A stretch of DNA of 64,000 bases from Roseibium sp. Sym1 (GTDB lineage: Bacteria > Pseudomonadota > Alphaproteobacteria > Rhizobiales > Stappiaceae), in contig NZ_CP114786.1 of the NCBI RefSeq assembly GCF_027359675.1, positions 1,802,501 to 1,866,500 on the forward strand, written 5' to 3'. The notes beneath the pieces were generated by a model, which had not been told where the DNA came from, made no database searches, and was given only the letters and a program-made list of their open reading frames with translations. Each line of letters begins with the position of its first letter. The first letter of the stretch is position 1. This document shows, piece after piece, positions 15,952 through 23,782 of this stretch. The position numbers and the translations under genes are program-made.

Positions 15952-16848
15952 ATGGAGCTTGAAACACTGAAAACCGCCCTGCTGGTTCGCGATCTCGGCA
16001 GTTTCGCCGCCGTTGCCCGGCTGCTCGATCTGGACGCGTCGAGCATTTCGCGCGTGATCGCGCAGTTGGAACAGGATGTCGGGTTCCGGTTGTTCCAGCG
16101 CAGCACCCGCAGCCTTGCCCCAACGGGGGAGGGAGAGCTCTATCTCAACCGGATCGCGCCACTGGTGGAAGAACTGGAGGCTGCCGGGGAGGAGGCCTGC
16201 ACAAATGCGGTGGCGCCGCGCGGCACCTTGCGCCTCACCGCCAGCATTTCCTTCGTTCAGGAATGCCTGATGCCCATCCTTCCGGAGTTTCGGACTCGGT
16301 ATCCGGAGATCGATCTCGAAATCCTGGCGTCCGACGCCAATCTGGATCTCAGGGCCGACGGCATCGACCTTGCCGTGCGTTTCGGCCAGGTGCCGCAGGG
16401 CGACTGGATCGTTTCGAAATTGGTGACAACCAGCTACCGCGTGGTGGCGTCGCCGGACTATCTGGAAAGAACGGGCAGGCCCGCGCATCCCGAGGACCTG
16501 TCTGAGCGCGACTGCATCCGGTTTGCCATCCCGGGCTTCAAGACGCTCTGGCAATTTCGGGAAAAGGACGCGGAGCCTTTCAGTGTTCCCGTCGGAGGCG
16601 CAACGGTGATCTCGAACGCCCTGTCCATCCGCTCGGCGGCACGGCTCGGCATGGGCGTTGCGCTCCTGCCCATCATGCTGGTGCAGCGGGATCTGGCAAA
16701 GGGCACCCTGGTCGATCTTTTCCCGGATCATGCCTGCGCGGCGGCCTCGTTCGAGACGGCGGCCTGGCTGCTCTATCCAAGCCGGTCCTATCTGCCGCAG
16801 AAGGTCAGGGTCATGATCGACTTTCTGAAAGAGCGGTATGGGCGGTGA
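15952..16848 (+). CDS. LysR family transcriptional regulator
   Basis: A 298-aa LTTR. The N-terminal winged helix-turn-helix is clear (LETLKTALLVRDLGSFAAVARLLDLDASSISRVIAQLEQDVGFRLFQRSTRSLAPT, residues 2-60), followed by a type 2 periplasmic-binding-like effector domain (residues 90-295; GTLRLTASISFVQECLMPILPEF). The family is usually activated by a small ligand and often regulates the divergent neighbour, so azoR is the likely target, perhaps in response to quinones or electrophiles (inference). Confidence 0.93.
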   Translation: MELETLKTALLVRDLGSFAAVARLLDLDASSISRVIAQLEQDVGFRLFQRSTRSLAPTGEGELYLNRIAPLVEELEAAGEEACTNAVAPRGTLRLTASISFVQECLMPILPEFRTRYPEIDLEILASDANLDLRADGIDLAVRFGQVPQGDWIVSKLVTTSYRVVASPDYLERTGRPAHPEDLSERDCIRFAIPGFKTLWQFREKDAEPFSVPVGGATVISNALSIRSAARLGMGVALLPIMLVQRDLAKGTLVDLFPDHACAAASFETAAWLLYPSRSYLPQKVRVMIDFLKERYGR

Positions 16849-17197
16849 GGCCACCGACCAGCGAGATCACTGATCAGGTGTTCGACTCGATAGCCACCCG
16901 GGCTTTGACCCGGTCCCAAAAAGGCAAGGCCGAGTTGCGGCAGGTCTGTCGGTTCTGCCGGATAGTTGCCCTTGGCAACCTGTCAGTCAATTTGACGAGT
17001 TCTGACTCCAGGTAGTCTGACAGAATTGACGATAGAGTTAGGTCGTTCGCCTTCATCGTCGACCTGTTTTATCAGTACTAATACATATTCTTTCGCGTAA
17101 GTTGTAGTTTATCTGACTTTGGTCAAGTTATTTTAAAGCAAATTCCCTAAAGTTTCCGGAGTTCTTGACTGATTCCACCGGTAGCGGAGTGAGCCGA
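16849..17197. other. Intergenic region upstream of the PAS-protein gene
   Basis: About 350 bp with an AT-rich right half (17070-17160). A 60-codon frame on the - strand (16874-17056) has a weak ribosome site but no recognisable family and I do not call it. No clear promoter hexamers were identified beyond general AT richness. Confidence 0.4.
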
Positions 17198-18430
17198 ATG
17201 CTCGATACGGACATGACGACGGAGACGGACCGCGAGTCGCCGTTTGCCTTTGACGAACTGTTCTTTTCTAGAACCACCGACAGCGGCATCATTCTGTCCG
17301 GAAACAGCGTTTTCCAGCGGGTTAGCGGTTACAGCTGGGATGAACTCATCAACAAGCCCCACAAGATCATCCGCCATCCGGACATGCCGAAAGCGGTCTT
17401 CTGGCTCTTGTGGGACACGATCAAGAAAGGCCGGCCCATCGGCGCCTTCGTGAAGAACAAGGCCAAGGACGGGCGCTATTATTGGGTTTTCGCCATTGTA
17501 ACGCCGATTGAAAACGGCTTCCTTTCCGTTCGTGTCAAGCCGAAGGGCGCGCTGTTCCAGGCCGCCGAACAGGAATACAGGGCGCTGAGATCAAAAGAGC
17601 TCTCTGAAAAGTTGAGCTCGGACGAAAGCGCCCGGCTGCTGCTCGGCCGTCTCCAGGAACTCGGTTTCAGGGAATATGCATCCTTCATGTCGGCCGCCAT
17701 GTGCGAGGTCCTCATGGAGCGCAACCAGCAGATCGGACGCGAGGAAGACAAGAGCATCAGCCTGTTCAAGAAGCTCATGGCTTTCGCGAAGTCCCTTCTG
17801 GAAAAGGCCGAGGATATCTACCGGATCTACGAGGGCAATGAATATGTCTCCCTCAACATGCGCATCCACTCGGCGCAACTCGGTGACGAAGGCGCGCCGC
17901 TGTGTGTCATCTCCAACAACTACACCGCCGCCTCCAAGGAAATCCAGGGAACGATGAAGCGGTTCATGGAAGGTGGGGAACAGGTCGCACAGGCGATCAA
18001 CGAGGGCCTGTTCCTGGTCGGCACGTCCAAGATCCAGCGGGAGGTCTACGACGAATTCACAAAGGAAAATGACGGGGAAGAGAAGAACGGGGAACAGGCT
18101 TCGAACCAGCTGGAAATGGACCATCTCGACCAGCAGCGGCAGGCCTATGCAGTCAAGGCGGCAGACGGTCTGAAGGCGATCGCGAAACAGGTTACGCAGT
18201 TCCAGGATGCCTGTCAGGAAATGCGCCAGCTTGTCCTGGGGCTGGAGGTGACGCGGATCATGGGCAAGATCGAGAGCGCCTCGTTAAGTGCTGCACAAGT
18301 CAGTCTGAACAACCTGATCGATGACCTCGGCATCTTTCAGCGAGACATCCTGGACGGTCTCAAGGACATCAACATGGCCAGCAGGTCGATCAACGCGACC
18401 ATAGAGCAGCTCCTCAACGAGACGGCCTAA
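17198..18430 (+). CDS. Aer-type PAS domain sensory protein without MCP domain
   Basis: A 410-aa protein. Residues about 20-115 form a PAS domain very like aerotaxis receptors (GYSWDELINKPHKIIRHPDMPKAVFWLLWDTIKKGRP, then KDGRYYWVFAIVTPI), which in that family senses redox through FAD. The remaining 290 residues are helical and coiled-coil-like but I see no HAMP segment, membrane helix or MCP hairpin. The C-terminus (LGLEVTRIMGKIESASL onwards) may be a helical interaction domain. I chose the ATG at 17198 (GGAG 8 bases upstream) over a TTG at 17165. Probable cytosolic redox or energy sensor; output unknown. Confidence 0.8.
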   Translation: MLDTDMTTETDRESPFAFDELFFSRTTDSGIILSGNSVFQRVSGYSWDELINKPHKIIRHPDMPKAVFWLLWDTIKKGRPIGAFVKNKAKDGRYYWVFAIVTPIENGFLSVRVKPKGALFQAAEQEYRALRSKELSEKLSSDESARLLLGRLQELGFREYASFMSAAMCEVLMERNQQIGREEDKSISLFKKLMAFAKSLLEKAEDIYRIYEGNEYVSLNMRIHSAQLGDEGAPLCVISNNYTAASKEIQGTMKRFMEGGEQVAQAINEGLFLVGTSKIQREVYDEFTKENDGEEKNGEQASNQLEMDHLDQQRQAYAVKAADGLKAIAKQVTQFQDACQEMRQLVLGLEVTRIMGKIESASLSAAQVSLNNLIDDLGIFQRDILDGLKDINMASRSINATIEQLLNETA

Positions 18431-18481
18431 CCGGGGCCCGGGGCCATGGCACCCGGGCTTCTGTCGGGGGCGGCCTGCCCG

Positions 18482-19474
18482 TCAGGCATTCACATCGACG
18501 ACCACCCGGCCCTTGACCTGGCCTTTCAGGATATCCGCGCCGAGTTGCGGCAGATCATTGAGCGTCGCCGGACGGATCATAGCTTCCAGCTTGTCCATGG
18601 GCAGGTCTTTCGCCAGCCGCTCCCAGGCCTTCAGCCTCGCGTCATAAGGTTTCATGACGCTGTCGATGCCCAGCAGGTTGACCCCGCGCAGCAGGAACGG
18701 AATGACCGTGGCGGGCAGGGCCGCGCCTCCGGCGAGGCCGACAGCCGCGACAGATGCACCGTATTTCATCTGGCCGAGGATTCTCGCCAGCATGGGGCCG
18801 CCAACAGCGTCGACGCAGCCGGCCCAGGTCTCGCTTTCGAGCGGGCGCTTGACGGTTTCGGCGACATCGTCGCGCGGTACAATGCTGCTGGCGCCGAGAG
18901 ATTTCAGATAGTCCCAAGTCGCTTCCCGGCCGGTGACCGCTGCGACCTCGTAGCCGAGATTGGCAAGGATGGCGGTCGCGACCGAGCCGACACCGCCGGC
19001 GGCGCCCGTGACCAGGACGGGACCGTTCTCCGGCTTGAGCCCGTGTTCCTCCAGCGCCATGACCGCGAGCATGGCGGTGAACCCGGCCGTGCCGATCGCC
19101 ATGGCGTTGCGGGTGGTCAGGCCTTCGGGAAGCGGCACCAGCCACTCGCCCTTGACCCGCGCCTTCTGCGAATAGCCGCCCCACCAGGCCTCACCGACGC
19201 GCCAGCCGGTCAGCACCACCTTGTCGCCCGGCTTGTACCAGTCGTCGGAACTTTCCTCGACCGTGCCGGCAAAATCGATGCCCGGCACATGCGGGTAATT
19301 CCTGACCAGGCCGCCGCCGGGGCCCAGGCAGAGGCCGTCCTTGTAGTTCAGGGTCGAATATTCGACATTGACGGTGACATCGGCTTCCGGCAACCGGCTC
19401 TCGTCGATCTCCTGGATCGCGGCATGGGTCTTGCCGTCTTCGTCCTTGTCGACAATCAGGGCCTTGAACGTCAT
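18482..19474 (-). CDS. acuI: AcuI/YhdH-type acryloyl-CoA reductase
   Basis: A 330-aa zinc-free medium-chain dehydrogenase of the YhdH/AcuI family, which reduces acryloyl-CoA to propionyl-CoA with NADPH. In marine alphaproteobacteria this detoxifies acrylate made from DMSP. Family features are STLNYKDGLCL near residue 40, PGIDFAGTV, and the nucleotide-binding VTGAAGGVGSVATAILANLGYEVAAVTG near residue 155. The length is canonical. It lies 26 bp downstream of the DUF1326 gene and is probably the last gene of that operon. Assignment to AcuI rather than a generic quinone oxidoreductase relies on overall resemblance. Confidence 0.85.
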   Translation of the reverse strand: MTFKALIVDKDEDGKTHAAIQEIDESRLPEADVTVNVEYSTLNYKDGLCLGPGGGLVRNYPHVPGIDFAGTVEESSDDWYKPGDKVVLTGWRVGEAWWGGYSQKARVKGEWLVPLPEGLTTRNAMAIGTAGFTAMLAVMALEEHGLKPENGPVLVTGAAGGVGSVATAILANLGYEVAAVTGREATWDYLKSLGASSIVPRDDVAETVKRPLESETWAGCVDAVGGPMLARILGQMKYGASVAAVGLAGGAALPATVIPFLLRGVNLLGIDSVMKPYDARLKAWERLAKDLPMDKLEAMIRPATLNDLPQLGADILKGQVKGRVVVDVNA

Positions 19475-19500
19475 CAGCTGTTCTCCAATTCCGGTTGTTG

Positions 19501-20127
19501 TCAGGCTGCGGCTTCGGCGGCCGGGCCGGACCAGTCGATCTGGCAGATTTCAGCACTTCTGCCGTCGAAATCCCAGACCCTGCCGTAAGCGCGCACACGG
19601 CCTTGCGTGGCCGTGGCGACCGTGATGTCCGATCCCATCCAGTATTCGGTGTTTGTGACGACAATGTCCTTGTCCGGGTTGGCACCGCGTACCGGCTCCA
19701 CCTCCCCCTTGATCGCCTTGCCGACGATCAGGCGACGCTTTTTGCCCGCGTTTTCATAGGAGACGGGAGCCCGTTCCGCACCCAGGAATTCGCTCACCAG
19801 AACCTTGAAGAGTCCCGTGGTGCCCTTGGCCTGGCCGGAAAAGATCCTGATGAGGCCGTCATAGGCGGCGTCGCTGGCGCGTTCGTCGATATAGGCGGCG
19901 GCCTTCCAGTTGCCGCGGGCCATCAGGCCCGGAATTTCAAGCACCAGGCCGACATTGAGACCGGAGAGATCCTCGCCCTCATAGTGACCTTCGTCGATGC
20001 GCACGCCCGCCCAGGCCTGGCAATAACCTTCCGTGGGCGGATGCTTGCCGAGCGAGACCACGCAGGGACAGAAGACGGTGCAATTGCAGTTGAGGATCAG
20101 TTCTCCGCGAATGGCCCATCCGGACAT
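19501..20127 (-). CDS. DUF1326 domain-containing protein
   Basis: A 208-aa protein with the DUF1326 hallmark ELILNCNCTVFCPC near the N-terminus, a Cys cluster (NCNCxxxCPC) that suggests metal binding, and the C-terminal KDIVVTNTEYWMGSDITVA. GGGAGA precedes the ATG at 20127. It is separated from the upstream DUF2182 gene by 10 bp, a gene pair seen together in many proteobacteria; the two are thought to act together in an undescribed metal-related function. Confidence 0.9.
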   Translation of the reverse strand: MSGWAIRGELILNCNCTVFCPCVVSLGKHPPTEGYCQAWAGVRIDEGHYEGEDLSGLNVGLVLEIPGLMARGNWKAAAYIDERASDAAYDGLIRIFSGQAKGTTGLFKVLVSEFLGAERAPVSYENAGKKRRLIVGKAIKGEVEPVRGANPDKDIVVTNTEYWMGSDITVATATQGRVRAYGRVWDFDGRSAEICQIDWSGPAAEAAA

Positions 20128-20137
20128 GGTTTTCTCC

Positions 20138-20929
20138 CTAGTTGATTGTTGTGATTGCGGACAGGAGCAAGACGACTGCTCCCGACAAAATGAGAAAGAC
20201 ACCGAGCGGTGCCGTGATCCTGGCACCGACGGCCGGCAGTTTTTCGAGTGTCATCAGCACCATGGCGAGGCCCATGAACGCCAGGTTCATGGTGCCGGCG
20301 ACAAAGGCGAGCAGCATCAGCGCCCAGCAGCAGCCGAGACAGACGGCGCCAAGCCTCACACCCAGTTTCGCACCGCCTGTCGCGCCGGCCTGCCAGTGAC
20401 TGAAGAAGAAGGTCATCGGGCTCTGGCAGGCGTTGAGGCAGGCCTCCTTGAGGCGGCTGAACTGGTAGGCGCCCGCAAGAAGCAGAAGAAGGCCGTTGAG
20501 CGGTGCCGAGACCGACCGGCCGAGCGTCGAGACCAGGCCGAATTCCGCCAGCCGAACCTGCAGGAGCGCCGCCGCAACGGCAAAGCCGAGCCAGACGGTC
20601 ACGTAACCTGCGAGAAGGGCTGCGACCGGCTGCCCTCCGGCGCCTGCCGTCCGGTTGATCTGGGCAAAGGTGCGGAAGGCCGGGAAGGCGGTCGGCGCCA
20701 TCATGGCGAGCGCCATCAGCGACCACATGATGAGGGCGGAGCCAAAGCCCGCATCCGCCGCGGTTGTCCGGCAGAGTGACAGAAGAAAGGCAAGGCCATC
20801 GATTTGCAGGGCCGCCGGCACATCGCGCGTCTGCATGGCGAACAGGACGCCCCAGGCGGCGAGCACGCTGCCGTAGAAGGCCAGCCACAGGCCTCTCTGA
20901 CCGGCAAGCAGCCGCGTCATGGTCTCCAT
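20138..20929 (-). CDS. DUF2182 metal-binding integral membrane protein
   Basis: A 263-aa polytopic membrane protein of the DUF2182 family (predicted metal-binding). Six to seven hydrophobic segments are visible. Conserved features are WSLMALAMMAPTAFP near residue 70, a SRLKEACLNACQSPMTFFFSHW loop near residue 155, and GVRLGAVCLGCCWALM near residue 188. GGGAGG lies upstream of the ATG at 20929. It is the first gene of the DUF2182-DUF1326-acuI run and divergent from the GntR regulator. Confidence 0.9.
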   Translation of the reverse strand: METMTRLLAGQRGLWLAFYGSVLAAWGVLFAMQTRDVPAALQIDGLAFLLSLCRTTAADAGFGSALIMWSLMALAMMAPTAFPAFRTFAQINRTAGAGGQPVAALLAGYVTVWLGFAVAAALLQVRLAEFGLVSTLGRSVSAPLNGLLLLLAGAYQFSRLKEACLNACQSPMTFFFSHWQAGATGGAKLGVRLGAVCLGCCWALMLLAFVAGTMNLAFMGLAMVLMTLEKLPAVGARITAPLGVFLILSGAVVLLLSAITTIN

Positions 20930-20982
20930 CGGATCCTCCCGAGATCGTCTTTGACCTAACGCTGCGCGCCCAAAGCGTAAAA

Positions 20983-21010
20983 GTCAAACATTTAATTGTC
21001 AGACATTTAA
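20983..21010. promoter_or_regulatory. Direct repeat in the DUF2182/GntR divergent promoter
   Basis: Two copies of GTCA(A/G)ACATTTAA (20983-20995 and 20998-21010), 15 bp apart, stand between the divergent genes, and TTGACC at 21021 may be a -35 box for the GntR gene. A repeat on this spacing is a good candidate operator for the regulator. Confidence 0.4.
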
Positions 21011-21085
21011 ACATTTTGAATTGACCCTGACCTTTCTCCTCTTTAGGTTCGACGGGGATGAAGGGCAGACCGGCCGGAGGCGCGC

Positions 21086-21817
21086 TTGGCGATTGAATTC
21101 AACACGATTCAGAAAGAGGGCCTGTCGGTCCAGATCGCCAATGCCATTCGCGATGCCATCCTGGAAGGGCGCCTTGCCGGCGAGGAGCGCCTGCCGAGCG
21201 AAGCCGAGCTGGCCGAGCGCTTCGACGTATCGCGCTCGACGGTCCGCGAGGCGCTGAAGCGCCTGGCGGCACAGAACCTGATCCGGAGCGAGCGCGGCTC
21301 CTCGGGCGGAGCCTTCGTCAACCGCATCACATGGGACGAGGCCCAGGACAATCTGGTGACGACCACCCGGCTCCTGATCGGCATGAACGATATTCCCCTG
21401 GAAGACGCCATCGAGGCCCGGTTTGCGCTGGAAACCTCGGCCTTGCCGCTGGCGGCCGAAAAGCGGTCGCCGGACCATCTGGCGGACATGCGCAGGGAAA
21501 TCGCCCGTCAGCGCGACGCACTGACCAGCGACGAGGCGTTCTGCGCCTCGGACGTCGCCTTTCATTCGGCGATTGCCTCGGCAACCGGCAATCCGCTGCT
21601 GGGGTTTCAGTTGTCGGCCGCGTTCGAGGCCATGCAGCCCCTCATGAACATGCTGGTCTACAAGCTGCGCGACCGCGAGCGGATTGCCGACCTGCACGAA
21701 GCGCTGGCAGATGCGCTGGAAGCCGGGGACGGCGGCATGGCGCAGCAACAGCTCGAGGCCCTGTCGGCCTATACGCGCGATCTCGCCGCGCAACGGCGCC
21801 GGCCGAGGCCGGCCTGA
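21086..21817 (+). CDS. FadR/FCD-type GntR family transcriptional regulator
   Basis: A 243-aa regulator with an N-terminal GntR winged helix-turn-helix (residues 10-75; GEERLPSEAELAERFDVSRSTVREALKRLAAQNLI) and a C-terminal all-helical FCD ligand-binding domain (residues 95-225). The FCD metal-site residues are suggested by the FHSAIASATGN segment and the C-terminal H in DLHEAL. The start is TTG at 21086, with GGAGG 5 bases upstream. It is divergent from the DUF2182 operon, which it may regulate; FCD regulators usually respond to carboxylic acids. Confidence 0.92.
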   Translation: MAIEFNTIQKEGLSVQIANAIRDAILEGRLAGEERLPSEAELAERFDVSRSTVREALKRLAAQNLIRSERGSSGGAFVNRITWDEAQDNLVTTTRLLIGMNDIPLEDAIEARFALETSALPLAAEKRSPDHLADMRREIARQRDALTSDEAFCASDVAFHSAIASATGNPLLGFQLSAAFEAMQPLMNMLVYKLRDRERIADLHEALADALEAGDGGMAQQQLEALSAYTRDLAAQRRRPRPA

Positions 21818-21867
21818 CGAACATTTCCGGCTTTGCCTGCCGCCCGGACATCTCGCGCTTGACCCTC

Positions 21868-21889
21868 ATTGATCGGAAAACGCTCTAAC
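21868..21889. repeat. Solo copy of the MITE end sequence
   Basis: ATTGATCGGAAAACGCTCTAAC here matches the right end of the inverted-repeat element at 22523-22545, with one difference. It lies 50 bp after the GntR gene and in the same orientation as the right end. Confidence 0.7.
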
Positions 21890-22054
21890 GACGGGCGGGC
21901 ACGTTCGTGCTGCGCGGTGTTCGGCACGAGGTGACGCAGCGAATTTGCATTTTCTTACCCAAAAGTATAATATAGACGAAAGTCGAAGATCGAATCGTCG
22001 CCGGAACGGCCCGCAACGACTTGGCGGGGGCGGCACAGCCAACGGAGCAAAGAC

Positions 22055-22201
22055 ATGAAGTTCTGGAGCATTGCCGTCGTCGCGCTGATCCTTGCCGGTG
22101 TTGCCGCCACCAAGGCCACCAATCCGAGCCTCGCCCTGACCGACCACCAGGTCGCTTCCGGCGTGCCGGTCACGACCCTGCACACTCCGGCCACGCCTTG
22201 A
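22055..22201 (+). CDS. Small exported or membrane peptide, unknown
   Basis: A 48-aa reading frame, MKFWSIAVVALILAGVAATKA..., with GGAG 8 bases upstream of the ATG. The first 18 residues look like a signal peptide or membrane anchor (K then a hydrophobic run); the rest is a Thr/Pro-rich tail ending HTPATP. It lies between a repeat copy and the inverted-repeat element. Too short for homology by eye; the ribosome site and signal-like start are the only support. Confidence 0.5.
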   Translation: MKFWSIAVVALILAGVAATKATNPSLALTDHQVASGVPVTTLHTPATP

Positions 22202-22244
22202 CGAGGAGCCGGACAGCGACCGGACCGGGGCCGATCGACCGCTG

Positions 22245-22541
22245 GAGCGTTTTCCGATCAATTAGGATCATTTGACCGAGACGGTTTGGCGCACTGGCCA
22301 GGCGGGTCACCCGCGGTGGTGTTTCCCACCGCAAGGGTGGGCCAACGACGCCTGTGCGCCAAACCGTCCGGCCCAATTTCAATTGCTTCTCATACGCATC
22401 CGGGCTGTTGCGGGTGATGGTATCCGGCCCATCGGCAGCGTTGCGCCGCTTGCCCGATGCACCGCATCGCGCTTCGCGACGCGCCTTGCCGACTGAACCG
22501 GATACACTCATCAAATGATCCTAATTGATCGGAAAACGTTC
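22245..22541. mobile_element. MITE-like element with 31-bp terminal inverted repeats
   Basis: The left end (22245-22275) begins GAGCGTTTTCCGATCAATTA and the right end (22511-22541) is its reverse complement with a single mismatch. The 297-bp element has no coding capacity and holds an inner inverted repeat (GACGGTTTGGCGCA near 22282 / TGCGCCAAACCGTC near 22357). The right end covers the stop codon of the receiver-EAL gene. A further solo copy of the end lies at 21868. Confidence 0.75.
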
Positions 22542-23782
22542 TAACCTTTGGTTTTGCCGAATGGCACCATGGCAAGGTCTGCCTTTTCACGGGTTGAACC
22601 CTTCGCGACGGCACTCTGTAGCCATGACTTGAGATGCGTGCTGCGCATCGGCTTGGCGAAATGGAACCCCTGGGCCAGAACAAAGCCGAGTTCCAGAAGG
22701 GCCAGGGCCGTCTTTTCGTCTTCGACACCTTCCGCCAGAGGCGTCATGTCGGTTTTCTGGGCCAGCAAGCAGCTGATCTCGCAGATTGCCCGGCATTTGG
22801 CACTGTCCAGTATGTCCCTGACAAAGCGTTGATCGACCTTGAGCTCCGTGTAAGGCACATGGACAATCTGTTCGAGTGAAGAGTAGCCGGTTCCGAAATC
22901 GTCGATGGAAACGCCGAAGCCGGCCATCCTCAAGCGCGTCAGGATGTCGATGGCGGTGCCGACATGAGACGAAGCGGCTGTTTCGGCGACTTCCAGAATT
23001 AGCTGTGCGGGCTGCAAGCCGGCGTCGTGGACGACCTGCAAAATCCTGTCCGGGAGGCTGATATCCTCGAATGTCGCCGCAGACAGGTTGACCGAGCAAG
23101 TCAGGTGCGGTGCTATTCTTGTGAAATCCTTCTGGTCCCTGCAAGCTGTCTCAATGACGAAGTCCGTCAAGGTTCCCATCGCTGCCGGATCGGACTCCAG
23201 AACCGGAATGAAATGCGCAGGAGATACCAAGCCGTGCTCAGGACGGTCCCACCTGATCAGGGCTTCCACGCCAATCACGCTTCTGTTGTCGAGGCGCAGT
23301 TGCGGCTGGTAAACCAGAAAAAATTCTTTCCTTGCCAGGCCTTGCAGAATGTCTTCTCGCAGAAAATGTGCCGGCTCGTTGGTTGAGGCCGCTTTCGCGA
23401 GGACCGTCGTTGCGAGCTCGGCTTCCGCAAGTTCAAGCGTTTTCTCCAGTTCCATCAGCCCGATCGGCTTGTTCATCACGTCAAGCACCGCGAGCTTGTT
23501 TGCGCGTGCGCCCTCACGGGCGGCGTTCAGGATTGCCGGGTCCTGACCGCTCATCAACACGAGCAAGGCATTGGTGCCTGTTTCCGCAAGGAAACGGATG
23601 CATTCGATGCCGTTTACATCCGGCATGAACAGATCGAGAAAGATCAGGTCCGTTTCAACCGAGAAGCGGTCCGCAAATTCCCCGGCGTTGGTCGCGACGG
23701 TGACGCTGTGTCCGAGATCCTCTATGGCCTCCCGGACATAGTCGGCAAATTCGGCTTCGTCATCGTAGATCAGGACCTTCAT
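22541..23782 (-). CDS. Response regulator with EAL (c-di-GMP phosphodiesterase) domain
   Basis: A 413-aa protein. Residues 1-120 are a receiver (IYDDEAEF, phospho-acceptor in LIFLDLFMPD near residue 50, Lys in MNKPIG near 105). Residues about 145-390 are an EAL domain with most catalytic motifs intact: EALIRW, NLSA, EVAET, DDFGTGYSSL, KVDQRF, AEGVED and QGFHFAKPM. It should hydrolyse cyclic di-GMP when phosphorylated. Its start overlaps the stop of the hybrid kinase gene (ATGA), so that kinase is the obvious partner. The stop codon lies in the terminal repeat of the MITE-like element. Confidence 0.92.
   Translation of the reverse strand: MKVLIYDDEAEFADYVREAIEDLGHSVTVATNAGEFADRFSVETDLIFLDLFMPDVNGIECIRFLAETGTNALLVLMSGQDPAILNAAREGARANKLAVLDVMNKPIGLMELEKTLELAEAELATTVLAKAASTNEPAHFLREDILQGLARKEFFLVYQPQLRLDNRSVIGVEALIRWDRPEHGLVSPAHFIPVLESDPAAMGTLTDFVIETACRDQKDFTRIAPHLTCSVNLSAATFEDISLPDRILQVVHDAGLQPAQLILEVAETAASSHVGTAIDILTRLRMAGFGVSIDDFGTGYSSLEQIVHVPYTELKVDQRFVRDILDSAKCRAICEISCLLAQKTDMTPLAEGVEDEKTALALLELGFVLAQGFHFAKPMRSTHLKSWLQSAVAKGSTREKADLAMVPFGKTKG

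Noticed and set aside
16874..17056. 60-codon - strand frame upstream of the PAS gene
   Set aside because: Weak ribosome site, no recognisable family, and Arg/Thr-rich composition typical of chance frames.
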